This document shows positions 1 to 6,148 of a stretch of 7,144 nucleotides of DNA, piece by piece (within the stretch, counting starts at the first letter, position 1; every line of letters starts with the position of its first letter). The stretch is taken from positions 1 to 7,144 of the forward strand of contig CAKKQG010000380.1 in NCBI GenBank assembly GCA_919901875.1. The letters are read 5' to 3'. The position numbers and the translations under genes are program-made. Below the pieces are notes generated by a model. The model worked only from the letters and a program-made list of their open reading frames with translations. It did not search any database and had not been told where the DNA came from. The stretch is from Anaerolineales bacterium (GTDB lineage Bacteria; Chloroflexota; Anaerolineae; Anaerolineales; VGOW01).

Positions 1-53
1 AGCAATCTCAGAATATGACCGAGATTGCTTCGTAAAGAACACTCGCAATGACA
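1..53. repeat. Fragment of an interspersed palindromic repeat
   Basis: The arms AGCAATCTC (1-9) and GAGATTGCT (21-29) form a perfect 9-bp stem with an 11-nt loop. A second nested pair, ATTGC (24-28) and GCAAT (45-49), follows, and the stretch ends CTCGCAATGACA. The pattern GAGATTGCTTCG...CTCGCAATGACA resembles an intergenic repeat that I recall as common in Chloroflexota and other bacteria; this is recognition from memory, not a search. The element is probably cut by the window edge. No ORF or promoter is evident in it. Confidence 0.55.
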
Positions 54-94
54 TTAGCGGCTCAATATGCGTAAGCCCAGCTCGATACAAACTT

Positions 95-100
95 GGAGGT
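95..100 (+). promoter_or_regulatory. Shine-Dalgarno GGAGGT that sets the hicB start
   Basis: A near-perfect Shine-Dalgarno (ribosome-binding) sequence, GGAGGT, lies 4 nt before ATG at 105. It overlaps the codons that would follow the in-frame TTG at 93. It therefore argues for initiation at 105 and against the longer TTG-initiated reading. Confidence 0.75.
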
Positions 101-104
101 AGTG

Positions 105-314
105 ATGATTAAGTATGAAGTGATTATTTATTGGAGTGATGAAGACGAAGCGTTTATTGCTGAAGCGCCCGAGCTCGCAGGTTGCGCGGCGGACGGCGAA
201 ACTTATCAAGGTGCGTTATCGAATTTAGAAGTGATCATCCAAGAATGGATCGAAACCGCGCACGAATTGGGGCGCGAGATTCCTGAGCCTAAAGGACGTC
301 TGATTTACGCCTGA
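105..314 (+). CDS. HicB-family type II antitoxin, short form, apparently without HicA
   Basis: This encodes a 69-aa protein beginning MIKYEVIIYW. HicB proteins bind and neutralise the HicA mRNA-interferase toxin. The sequence has the partial RNase-H-like HicB core: a first strand (YEVIIYWSDEDEAFIAEAPEL), the turn AGCAADGETYQGAL, then a helix (SNLEVIIQEWIETAHELG) and the tail REIPEPKGRLIYA. It ends there, so the C-terminal DNA-binding domain carried by longer HicB proteins (about 110-140 aa) is absent. The start at 105 is chosen because GGAGGT lies 4 nt upstream. No HicA-like reading frame occurs in 1-104 or in the 40 nt downstream, so within the window it is an orphan. A toxin partner could lie left of the repeat at 1-53. 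The family call is firm; a working toxin-antitoxin role is uncertain. Confidence 0.85.
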   Translation: MIKYEVIIYWSDEDEAFIAEAPELAGCAADGETYQGALSNLEVIIQEWIETAHELGREIPEPKGRLIYA

Positions 315-327
315 TCCCTCCTCGTTG

Positions 328-342
328 AGACACCGAGTGTCT
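328..342. other. Small hairpin between hicB and the first VWA gene
   Basis: AGACAC (328-333) and GTGTCT (337-342) form a 6-bp stem around a CGA loop, 12 nt before the ATG at 355. It is followed by TGATCTACTTTC rather than a clean T-run, so it is a weak terminator candidate for hicB. It could also be a small repeat remnant. No Shine-Dalgarno sequence separates it from the next gene. Confidence 0.3.
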
Positions 343-354
343 TGATCTACTTTC

Positions 355-2238
355 ATGTCCTTCCTCACTCCCCTCTTCCTCTCCCTTGCCGCACTCGCTG
401 CGCCAATTTTGATTCTGTATATGCTGAAATTGCGCCGCCGCGAGCAAGAAGTGTCGTCTACGTTTTTGTGGCGCATGGTGATTCGGGATCGGGAAGCGAA
501 TTCGCCGTGGCAAAAGTTGCGACGAAATATTTTGTTGCTGCTGCAACTGTTGTTGCTGGCTTTGCTCGTCGTCGCGCTGGCGCGCCCGTTCATTCCGGTT
601 CAAGTCGTAGCGTCGGGTCAGGTCACGGTGTTGCTTGACGCCTCAGCCTCCATGAATGCAACGGATGTCTCCCCGTCACGTTTTGAATCGGCGAAAGCGA
701 TTGCGCGCGGTCTCGCCAACGATCTACTCGATCAGGGCTCGATGACGATCATCCTCGTCGCGCCGAAGCCGCGTGTGTTGGTGTCTTCATCTAACGACAA
801 GCTTGAATTGATCAACGCCATCAACAACGCCCAGCCTTCGGTGGGGTCGGGCGATTGGGCGACCGCCTTTGCGTTGGCGACGGGCGCGAACGGTAACGCC
901 ATAAATCCGACGACGGTCATTATCTCGGATGGCGGCATCCCCGAGAACGCGCCGCCGTTGAACGGTGAAGTGCGTTACGTGCCGATTGGGAATCAATCGG
1001 CGAATTTAGGAATCAGCACACTCTCACTTCGACCGGGCGCGGACGGTCCGCAAATTTTCGCCAGCATCACCAACTACGGTGACGCCGACTCGGCAGTGAT
1101 ACTGACTCTTAAGTTGAACGGCGATCTGTTCAACGCGCAAGAATTAAATGTGGCGGCGGGCAAAACATCAAACGTGATCTTGAACGGTTACAAAGATACG
1201 CAGATCGTTGAAGCGCAGCTCTCGGCTCCGGCGGGCGCGGCGCGTGTGGATTATTTCCCGACGGACGATAAAGCGTGGGCAGTGTATAACCCGCCGCAAG
1301 CCGGGCGTGTATTGTTCATCTCGGCGAAGGGCAACTTGTATATCGAACAAGTGTTGGCGTCGTTGCCGGGCATCACGCCGTTTCGCGTTCCCGCCGACGC
1401 ACCGTTGCCCAACGATCCATTTGATTTATATATCTACGAAGGCGTGATCACCAATACGTTGCCATCGAAAAATTTATTGTTAGTGAATCCGCCAGTAAAC
1501 AATTTGTTTGAAGTGAGTGGCGTTTTTACTCCTACAACCACGTCATCGATCTCGGTGGTGTCTGATCCATTGATGTCGTTTGTGGATTTCAACAACGTTC
1601 ACATTTTGCGCGCGCGTGATGTGAAGACTCCGGCCTGGGCGAAGACGATGATCTCTGTGGAGGGCAAGCCGTTGTTATTTGCCGGCACATTGGATCGTCG
1701 AAGGGTTGCCGTCATCACCTTTGATCTGCGCGATTCGGATTTGCCGCTGCAAGTGATGTATCCGATCTTGATGTCGAACTTGCTCGAATGGCTCACGCCG
1801 TCATCGGTGATCTCAACGAGCGGCATCATTCGCCCCGGCGACTCGGTCAGCATCCGCCCCAAAGAGGGCGAGCAAGCGGCGGGCATCGTGCGCCCTGACA
1901 ATCAATTGTTTGTGGCGCAGGCGGGCGGGCAGTATGTGACGTTTGCCGATACGGATGTGCTGGGTGTGTATGGCGTTGGCACAGCGAATTTGCAAGATAC
2001 AAAGTTTGTCGGCTTCTTCGCGGTGAATCTTTTTGACTCGCGTGAGAGCAACATTCGTCCGTTAGAAAAATTAACCATTGGGCGCACGCAAGTCTCTGCC
2101 GCTACGCGCGAGCAGACGGGTCAGCGTGAGTTTTGGCAGTATCTGGCGTTGGCGGCGTTGGTTGTTTTGTTGGTGGAGTGGTGGGTGTATCACAGAGGAA
2201 GTTTGTTGCCCTCACCTCAACGTCTCTCCCGAAAATAA
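355..2238 (+). CDS. BatA-like membrane-anchored VWA protein with amidotransferase-like region
   Basis: This encodes a 627-aa protein. Residues 5-24 and 57-78 are hydrophobic helices joined by a basic loop (KLRRREQE...WQKLRR), the BatA N-terminal pattern; the basic loop predicts that the following domain is outside the cytoplasm. A VWA domain spans about 88-212, with the metal-binding motif DASAS at 95-99 and SDGG near 191-194. The usual MIDAS threonine is not obvious (SGD at 165-167). A beta-sandwich (about 218-300) and an amidotransferase-like region (about 316-480, from GRVLFIS to MSNLLEWL) follow. A last helix at 593-611 leaves a short tail. BatA-type proteins work with MoxR ATPases and DUF58 proteins in envelope or metal-chaperone roles; neither partner is in this window. 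The ATG at 355 has no clear Shine-Dalgarno sequence. The last eight codons lie in a repeat shared with 3000-3075. The family call is firm; the substrate is unknown. Confidence 0.85.
   Translation: MSFLTPLFLSLAALAAPILILYMLKLRRREQEVSSTFLWRMVIRDREANSPWQKLRRNILLLLQLLLLALLVVALARPFIPVQVVASGQVTVLLDASASMNATDVSPSRFESAKAIARGLANDLLDQGSMTIILVAPKPRVLVSSSNDKLELINAINNAQPSVGSGDWATAFALATGANGNAINPTTVIISDGGIPENAPPLNGEVRYVPIGNQSANLGISTLSLRPGADGPQIFASITNYGDADSAVILTLKLNGDLFNAQELNVAAGKTSNVILNGYKDTQIVEAQLSAPAGAARVDYFPTDDKAWAVYNPPQAGRVLFISAKGNLYIEQVLASLPGITPFRVPADAPLPNDPFDLYIYEGVITNTLPSKNLLLVNPPVNNLFEVSGVFTPTTTSSISVVSDPLMSFVDFNNVHILRARDVKTPAWAKTMISVEGKPLLFAGTLDRRRVAVITFDLRDSDLPLQVMYPILMSNLLEWLTPSSVISTSGIIRPGDSVSIRPKEGEQAAGIVRPDNQLFVAQAGGQYVTFADTDVLGVYGVGTANLQDTKFVGFFAVNLFDSRESNIRPLEKLTIGRTQVSAATREQTGQREFWQYLALAALVVLLVEWWVYHRGSLLPSPQRLSRK
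361..385 (+). repeat. Possible remnant of the 3000-3075 repeat inside the start of the first VWA gene
   Basis: The 25 nt at 361-385 match 3000-3024 at 22 positions without gaps, including a 13-nt identical block TTCCTCACTCCCC (361-373 versus 3000-3012). They encode residues 3-11 of the VWA protein. The sequence is pyrimidine-rich, so chance similarity is possible. The exact 13-mer containing CACT makes shared origin plausible but not proven. Confidence 0.4.
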
Positions 2239-2281
2239 AAAGCGCAGGCATGTTGGAAGAGGGAAGTAGAACGCAAAAAAA
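2210..2281 (+). repeat. Direct repeat copy 1, left boundary of the toxin-antitoxin cassette
   Basis: This copy shares CCTCAC at its left end, a 20-nt identical core at 2224-2243 (versus 3018-3037), the block AGGCAT, the block AGAGGG, and a right end GTAGA-CGC followed by an A-run, with the copy at 3000-3075. The spacing between cores is 794 bp. The right arm is degraded compared with copy 2, so it no longer makes the long hairpin. The stop codon TAA (2236-2238) of the upstream VWA gene lies inside the identical core, so the repeat supplies the end of that reading frame. Confidence 0.8.
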
Positions 2282-2295
2282 TTTGTCTGTGAGCG

Positions 2296-2301
2296 TATAA
2301 T
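2296..2301 (+). promoter_or_regulatory. Candidate -10 box TATAAT for the toxin-antitoxin pair
   Basis: A consensus TATAAT lies 24 nt before the antitoxin ATG at 2325 and just beyond repeat copy 1. No good -35 hexamer is seen 16-18 nt upstream, where an A-run lies, and there is no TGn extension. It suggests that the pair carries its own promoter, which could also read into the second VWA gene. Confidence 0.4.
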
Positions 2302-2324
2302 CAAATTGGAAAGGAAGAAATGCC

Positions 2325-2573
2325 ATGAATGAAATTGCGTTACAACTCAATCTCCCCCCGAAAACGTTTCAGGCGTTGCAAGCAAAAGCGTCTGAACGCA
2401 AGATGGCGGTTGAAAAATTTATTTTAGAGATCGCGTTAGACTATCTAGATCGTGAGGCAAAACTTGCTACAGGTCGCGCGATGTTGCGCGCTTTGCCGCG
2501 CCCGGCTAAACCGCGCACCGCGCCTTCTGATTTGGCGGCGAAGCATGATGATTATTTGATGAAAACGCCATGA
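2325..2573 (+). CDS. VapB-like antitoxin, probably ribbon-helix-helix
   Basis: This encodes an 82-aa protein beginning MNEIALQLNLPPKTFQAL. The N-terminal half has the form of a ribbon-helix-helix DNA-binding domain: a short strand with alternating hydrophobics (EIALQLNL), a helix (PPKTFQALQAKASER), then a second helix (AVEKFILEIALDYLDREAKL). The second half is proline- and arginine-rich (RALPRPAKPRTAPSDLAAKHDDYL), as expected of a flexible toxin-binding tail. AAGGAAG at 2311-2317 lies 7 nt before the ATG and supports the start. An out-of-frame ATG at 2320 is ignored. The gene overlaps the PIN toxin start by ATGA, typical of coupled antitoxin-toxin translation. Antitoxins of this type usually repress their own promoter, here possibly the TATAAT at 2296. 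The role is inferred mainly from size, fold pattern and the adjacent PIN gene; the exact antitoxin family is not certain. Confidence 0.75.
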   Translation: MNEIALQLNLPPKTFQALQAKASERKMAVEKFILEIALDYLDREAKLATGRAMLRALPRPAKPRTAPSDLAAKHDDYLMKTP

Positions 2574-2995
2574 GTGAGCGATACATCATGGTGGATACGT
2601 GGGCATGGTTGGCGTTGTATAACACGGCTGATCAATTTCACGATCTGGCTACCGTTGCTAATGACACGTTGCTTGATGAAAGACGCGTTTTTGTCACGAC
2701 TAACGGCATTCTCTCGGAAACCTATACTAACTTAAACCGTTGGGCTTCGCACAAAACAACGGTTGAGTTTGGGCAAACGATTCAATCCATTGCGCGCACA
2801 GGCGCATTGGAGATTATTCGCGTTGAAGTAGAGGATGAGGAAGACGCATGGGTACTGTTTGAAAAATATGATGATCTAAAAGGTTTGTCGTTCAACGATT
2901 GCCTCACGGCGGCGGTAATGAAGCGGCTTGAGATCAGCGAAATTTTTACAGGCGATAAACACTTTACGGTTATGGGTTTTGTGTTGACTCCGTAG
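2570..2995 (+). CDS. VapC-like PIN-domain toxin (ribonuclease)
   Basis: This encodes a 141-aa protein, the usual length for a single PIN domain. PIN toxins are metal-dependent RNases that cut tRNA or rRNA and stop translation. The expected acidic residues are all present: D9 in MVDTWAWLALYN, E50 in ILSETYTNL, D110 in LSFNDCLTAAVM and D129 in IFTGDKHF. The enzyme should therefore be catalytically intact. ATG at 2570 overlaps the antitoxin stop TGA by two bases; a second in-frame ATG at 2588 would remove only six residues and still keep D9. Five nucleotides after the stop the repeat copy at 3000-3075 begins, and the second VWA gene starts 79 nt after it. The pair has no visible functional link to the VWA proteins around it and is best read as an insertion. 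The family call is strong; the RNA target cannot be told from sequence. Confidence 0.9.
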   Translation: MSERYIMVDTWAWLALYNTADQFHDLATVANDTLLDERRVFVTTNGILSETYTNLNRWASHKTTVEFGQTIQSIARTGALEIIRVEVEDEEDAWVLFEKYDDLKGLSFNDCLTAAVMKRLEISEIFTGDKHFTVMGFVLTP

Positions 2996-2999
2996 TTTC

Positions 3000-3075
3000 T
3001 TCCTCACTCCCCGCCCCCTCTCCCGAAAATAAAAAGCAAAGGCATTTTCGGGAGAGGGGAGTAGACCGCAAAAAA
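3000..3075 (+). repeat. Direct repeat copy 2, right boundary of the toxin-antitoxin cassette
   Basis: This is the better-preserved copy of the repeat at 2210-2281. It begins 5 nt after the PIN toxin stop and its terminal A-run ends on the A of the ATG at 3075. It contains a perfect inverted repeat (3015-3030 with 3044-3059). The left arm is C/T-rich and the right arm A/G-rich. This pattern resembles CCCTCTCCC/GGGAGAGGG intergenic repeats that I recall from other bacterial genomes; that family link is from memory. Confidence 0.8.
3015..3059 (+). promoter_or_regulatory. Perfect 16-bp hairpin before the second VWA gene
   Basis: The arms at 3015-3030 (ending CCCGAAAAT) and 3044-3059 (beginning ATTTTCGGG) are exactly complementary, with a 13-nt loop at 3031-3043. 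It is not followed by a T-run on either strand, so it is not an intrinsic terminator. The only Shine-Dalgarno-like purine run before the gene, GGGGAG (3056-3061), is partly inside the right arm and 13 nt from the ATG. The hairpin could therefore lower translation of the VWA gene. That effect is inference. Confidence 0.5.
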
Positions 3076-6065
3076 TGAGTTTCTCCTCCCCTCTCTTCCT
3101 CCTCCTCTTCCTCCTCCTGCCCCTCATCTTGTGGCTTGGTCTACCCTCGCGCGTCGTTACAAGGTTGCGCGACATCATCAGTCTCGTGTTGCGCGTGATT
3201 ATTTTTGCATCTCTGGTTCTCTCGCTGGCAGGTTTGCAAACGGTGCGAGCCGCCGATAATTTGGCGGTGACGTTCCTCATTGACGTTTCTGATTCAATGC
3301 CGAAAGAGTCGAAAGTGTTTGCCGTGCAGTGGGTGGGGCAAGCGTTGCAGACTATGGGGGACGAAGATAAAGCGGCAGTGGTCTTGTTCGGCGGTGAGCC
3401 GCTGGTGGAACGGGTGATGTCAACGGGCAAGCGGCTCGATCAATTTTCATCTGTGCCGACGACGATTGCCAGTGATCTGGGCGGCGCGATTCGACTGGCG
3501 TTGGCGTTGTTCCCGGCGCAAGCGGCGAAGCGCATTGTGATCCTTTCGGATGGGAAGGAGACTAGCGGTGACGCGGCAGAGGCGGCGCGACTTGCCGCGG
3601 TGGCGGGAGTCGAGATCGTGTCCGTCCCAATTACGATAGATGAGAATCGGCAGATCAAAATTTCCGTTGATCAACCGCAAGCCGTTCTCTTCAACGAGAC
3701 TCTCATCACCAGCGTCAATGTGCCATCGGCGTTGCGCCAAAACGAATCATTTAATCTCAACATCGCCGTTGATTCGCCCGCGCCGCAAGCGGCGGGTGTG
3801 CGTGTGTTCGCCGGATCGCAATTGGCTTACGAAGGCAAACTCGAATTGCAAAAAGGTTTGCACAATTACACTATTTCTCTCAAAGCGGGGTCAACTGGTT
3901 TCGTCTCGTACCGGGTGCAGATCACGCCCGAAGTTAACAAAGACACCTTCTTCCAAAACAACGAAGCCGCATCGTTCTCGTTAGTGAAGGGTCCGCCGCG
4001 CGTGTTGGTGATCACCGCGCAAAACAAAGAAGGCACGGATGATGGCGTGCAACTTGTGGCGGCATTGAGGTCGGCGAACATTGATTTGGATCGGGCGAGT
4101 CCGGCGGCGTTGCCTTCGGAGATGAGCGCGCTGGCGCAATACGCCTCGGTGGTGTTGGTGAATGTCCCCGCGCGCGATCTAAGTAATCGTCAGCAGCAAG
4201 CGTTGGAGCGTTACGTGCGCGATCTCGGCGGTGGCTTGGTGGTCATCGGCGGCCCGCAGAGTTACGGTGTGGGTGGATACTTCCGCACCCCCTTAGAAAC
4301 GGTGCTGCCCGTCGAGATGCAGCTCAAAGATAAAAAACGGAAGTCGCGCGTGACGATGATCTTCATCATTGATCATTCCGGCAGCATGTCCGAATCAAGC
4401 GGCGGCGTGCAGAAGATCGAATTGGCGAAAGAGGCGGCGATACGCGCGGTTGAACTTTTATCGCCGTTTGATAAGATCGGCGTGATTCAATTTGACGACA
4501 GCGCCAGTTGGGTCGTGCCGATCACCACACTCGATGATCCCGGCAGCATCATCAATCGCATCGCTTCGATCCGATCTAGCGGCGGCACGGATATTATGGC
4601 GGGTGTGCGCGCGATGGCGAGCGAGTTGCCCAAAGATGATTCGAATCTCAAGCACGTTATCTTGCTCACCGATGGTCAAGCCAATCCGAGCGGCATCCCC
4701 GAATTGGTGAAGCAACTTTACGAACAATATGGCATCACTATGTCAACGGTTGCTGTTGGTAATGATGCTGATCAAAAATTATTGCAGCAATTGGCGCAGG
4801 CCGGCAACGGACGGTATCACTTCGCCAAAGACCCTTCCACCATTCCAGAAATTTTTGCCGAAGAGACAACACTAGCCACTCGCTCTTACATCATCGAAGA
4901 AACTTTTTTCCCTGATCGTGTTGCGCCGAGTCCGATATTGCAGGGCATAGACTCTGTGCCGCAGTTGCTTGGCTACGTTGGCACAAGTCCAAAACAAACG
5001 GCGCACACGATTCTGGTTTCGCATCTCGCCGATGGCACACAAGACCCGATACTCGCTTCGTGGCAATACGGTTTGGGGCGCGCGGTGGCGTGGACTTCCG
5101 ATGCGACCGGGCGTTGGGCGAAGAGTTGGGTGACGTGGGATGGCTACCCGACTCTGTTCGCGCAGATGGTGCGTTACACGATCAGCGAAGGCGCGGGGTC
5201 CGACATCACGGCGAATGTGACTCTCAAGGGCAACACGGCATCGCTCGCGGTAGACGCTTTTGATCGTGATGGCAACTTCATCAACAATTTAACTTTGCAA
5301 GCAAACGTCGTCGCGCCCGATGGCACAACGCAAGTCATCACCTTGACTCAATCCGCGCCCGGGCGTTACGAAGGAGAATTTAAACCGACCACGCAAGGCG
5401 CGTATCTTATCCGCGTCGGCGCAAACGGTGGCGCAGAAGTTTCGTCGCTCGGTCAAACAACGGGTTGGGTCTTGCCCTATTCGCCCGAATACAAATCGTT
5501 TGGAGTCAACGCGCAACTTCTGTTCGATCTCGGGCGCATCACGGGTGCGTGCAAACCCGACGCCAGCAACATCGTCAACGTCACCGATTGTCTTGTGACC
5601 AATCCTAACGTCGCCTTCAATCACAATCTCGCCGCGCGCAACTTAGCGAGTCCGTTGTGGCAAAATCTTTTGTTGCTCGCCGTGATTCTTTTGCCCTTCG
5701 ATATTGCCGCGCGTCGCCTCGCCGTCAGCCGCCGAGATTTTCAACAAGCGGGTTTGCGCGTAATGAATTTCGTTCGCAACATCGGTAAACCGCGCCAGCA
5801 TGAATCATTAGAATCAATGACGCGCCTCAAGTTGGCAAAGCAACGCGTGCAGATCACACCATCGAGTGAGTCACTCCCCGTTGAGTCCGCCACGACTCGT
5901 TTGCCTCAACCTCAACCTTCACCCGCCGTTGAACCGACTCGATCCAAACCCGAACCTGTTCCCGTTGAATCACCGATACCCGAACCTGCGCCTCAACCGA
6001 CACCACAAGGTGAAGTGACCTCAACCGCGTCGGCGTTGTTGGCGAAGAAGAGACAGAAGAAGTAA
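3075..6065 (+). CDS. Large membrane VWA protein with two VWA domains and a split amidotransferase-like domain
   Basis: This encodes a 996-aa protein. Two hydrophobic helices (about 5-22 and 35-54) flank a basic turn. VWA domain 1 (about 62-190) has DVSDS at 70-74, SDLGGAI from 133 and SDGKET from 158. A beta-sandwich (about 195-305) resembles CARDB/Ig-like folds. An amidotransferase-like segment (308-415; RVLVITA, GGGLVVIGG) is interrupted by VWA domain 2 (about 425-597; DHSGS 433-437, GGTD 503-506, TDG 532-534) and appears to resume at about 600-702 (GLGRAVAWTSDATGRW). Then come another beta-sandwich (about 715-790), a helix (861-879) and a basic, Pro-rich tail of about 115 residues, predicted cytoplasmic. 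Similar multidomain proteins are annotated as VWA or putative glutamine amidotransferase membrane proteins; no catalytic amidotransferase triad is recognised. It probably partners the BatA-like protein at 355-2238. The start has only a distant, hairpin-covered GGGGAG. The architecture is sure; the function is not. Confidence 0.85.
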   Translation: MSFSSPLFLLLFLLLPLILWLGLPSRVVTRLRDIISLVLRVIIFASLVLSLAGLQTVRAADNLAVTFLIDVSDSMPKESKVFAVQWVGQALQTMGDEDKAAVVLFGGEPLVERVMSTGKRLDQFSSVPTTIASDLGGAIRLALALFPAQAAKRIVILSDGKETSGDAAEAARLAAVAGVEIVSVPITIDENRQIKISVDQPQAVLFNETLITSVNVPSALRQNESFNLNIAVDSPAPQAAGVRVFAGSQLAYEGKLELQKGLHNYTISLKAGSTGFVSYRVQITPEVNKDTFFQNNEAASFSLVKGPPRVLVITAQNKEGTDDGVQLVAALRSANIDLDRASPAALPSEMSALAQYASVVLVNVPARDLSNRQQQALERYVRDLGGGLVVIGGPQSYGVGGYFRTPLETVLPVEMQLKDKKRKSRVTMIFIIDHSGSMSESSGGVQKIELAKEAAIRAVELLSPFDKIGVIQFDDSASWVVPITTLDDPGSIINRIASIRSSGGTDIMAGVRAMASELPKDDSNLKHVILLTDGQANPSGIPELVKQLYEQYGITMSTVAVGNDADQKLLQQLAQAGNGRYHFAKDPSTIPEIFAEETTLATRSYIIEETFFPDRVAPSPILQGIDSVPQLLGYVGTSPKQTAHTILVSHLADGTQDPILASWQYGLGRAVAWTSDATGRWAKSWVTWDGYPTLFAQMVRYTISEGAGSDITANVTLKGNTASLAVDAFDRDGNFINNLTLQANVVAPDGTTQVITLTQSAPGRYEGEFKPTTQGAYLIRVGANGGAEVSSLGQTTGWVLPYSPEYKSFGVNAQLLFDLGRITGACKPDASNIVNVTDCLVTNPNVAFNHNLAARNLASPLWQNLLLLAVILLPFDIAARRLAVSRRDFQQAGLRVMNFVRNIGKPRQHESLESMTRLKLAKQRVQITPSSESLPVESATTRLPQPQPSPAVEPTRSKPEPVPVESPIPEPAPQPTPQGEVTSTASALLAKKRQKK
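3080..3118 (+). other. 39-nt uninterrupted pyrimidine tract in the start of the second VWA gene
   Basis: Every base from 3080 to 3118 is C or T. It encodes the Ser/Pro/Leu/Phe-rich first membrane segment. Within it CTCCCCTCTC (3086-3095) is exactly complementary to GAGAGGGGAG (3052-3061) in the hairpin arm upstream. An alternative fold enclosing the start codon is therefore possible. Such tracts can also form triplex DNA in principle. Confidence 0.6.
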
Positions 6066-6113
6066 ACAAGTAGACAGGGAAAAAGTAGACAAGGAAAACA
6101 CGTAGACAGGTAA
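6062..6113. repeat. GTAGACAGG-type repeats, left arm
   Basis: Three related units occur: GTAAACAAGTAGACAGG (6062-6078, overlapping the VWA stop codon), GTAGACAAGG (6085-6094) and GTAGACAGGTAA (6102-6113). They are reverse complements of the units at 6149-6204. For example, 6062-6073 pairs perfectly with 6149-6160, and CAAGTAGACAGG (6067-6078) with CCTGTCTACTTG (6184-6195). Confidence 0.75.
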
Positions 6114-6148
6114 CTCCACTTACTCCTCTGCTTACTTTGCATATTTAT

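Noticed and set aside
93..104. Longer HicB reading from TTG at 93
   Set aside because: The codons after it coincide with the GGAGGT ribosome site that serves the ATG at 105.
3015..3059. Intrinsic terminator after the PIN toxin
   Set aside because: The stem is perfect but is followed by an A-rich stretch, not a T-run, and no T-run follows on the other strand.
2210..3075. Insertion sequence or integron carrying the toxin-antitoxin pair
   Set aside because: There is no transposase, integrase, terminal inverted repeats of the cassette or attC-like site; only direct copies of a small repeat are seen.
2876..3430. 184-codon open frame on the minus strand
   Set aside because: It overlaps the PIN toxin end and the VWA start, crosses the hairpin repeat, and its Arg/Lys runs come from the complement of pyrimidine-rich coding sequence. 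No family motif is seen.
5289..5624. Minus-strand open frame of 111 codons inside the second VWA gene
   Set aside because: It is fully antisense to a well-supported domain-coding region, with no motif or ribosome site.
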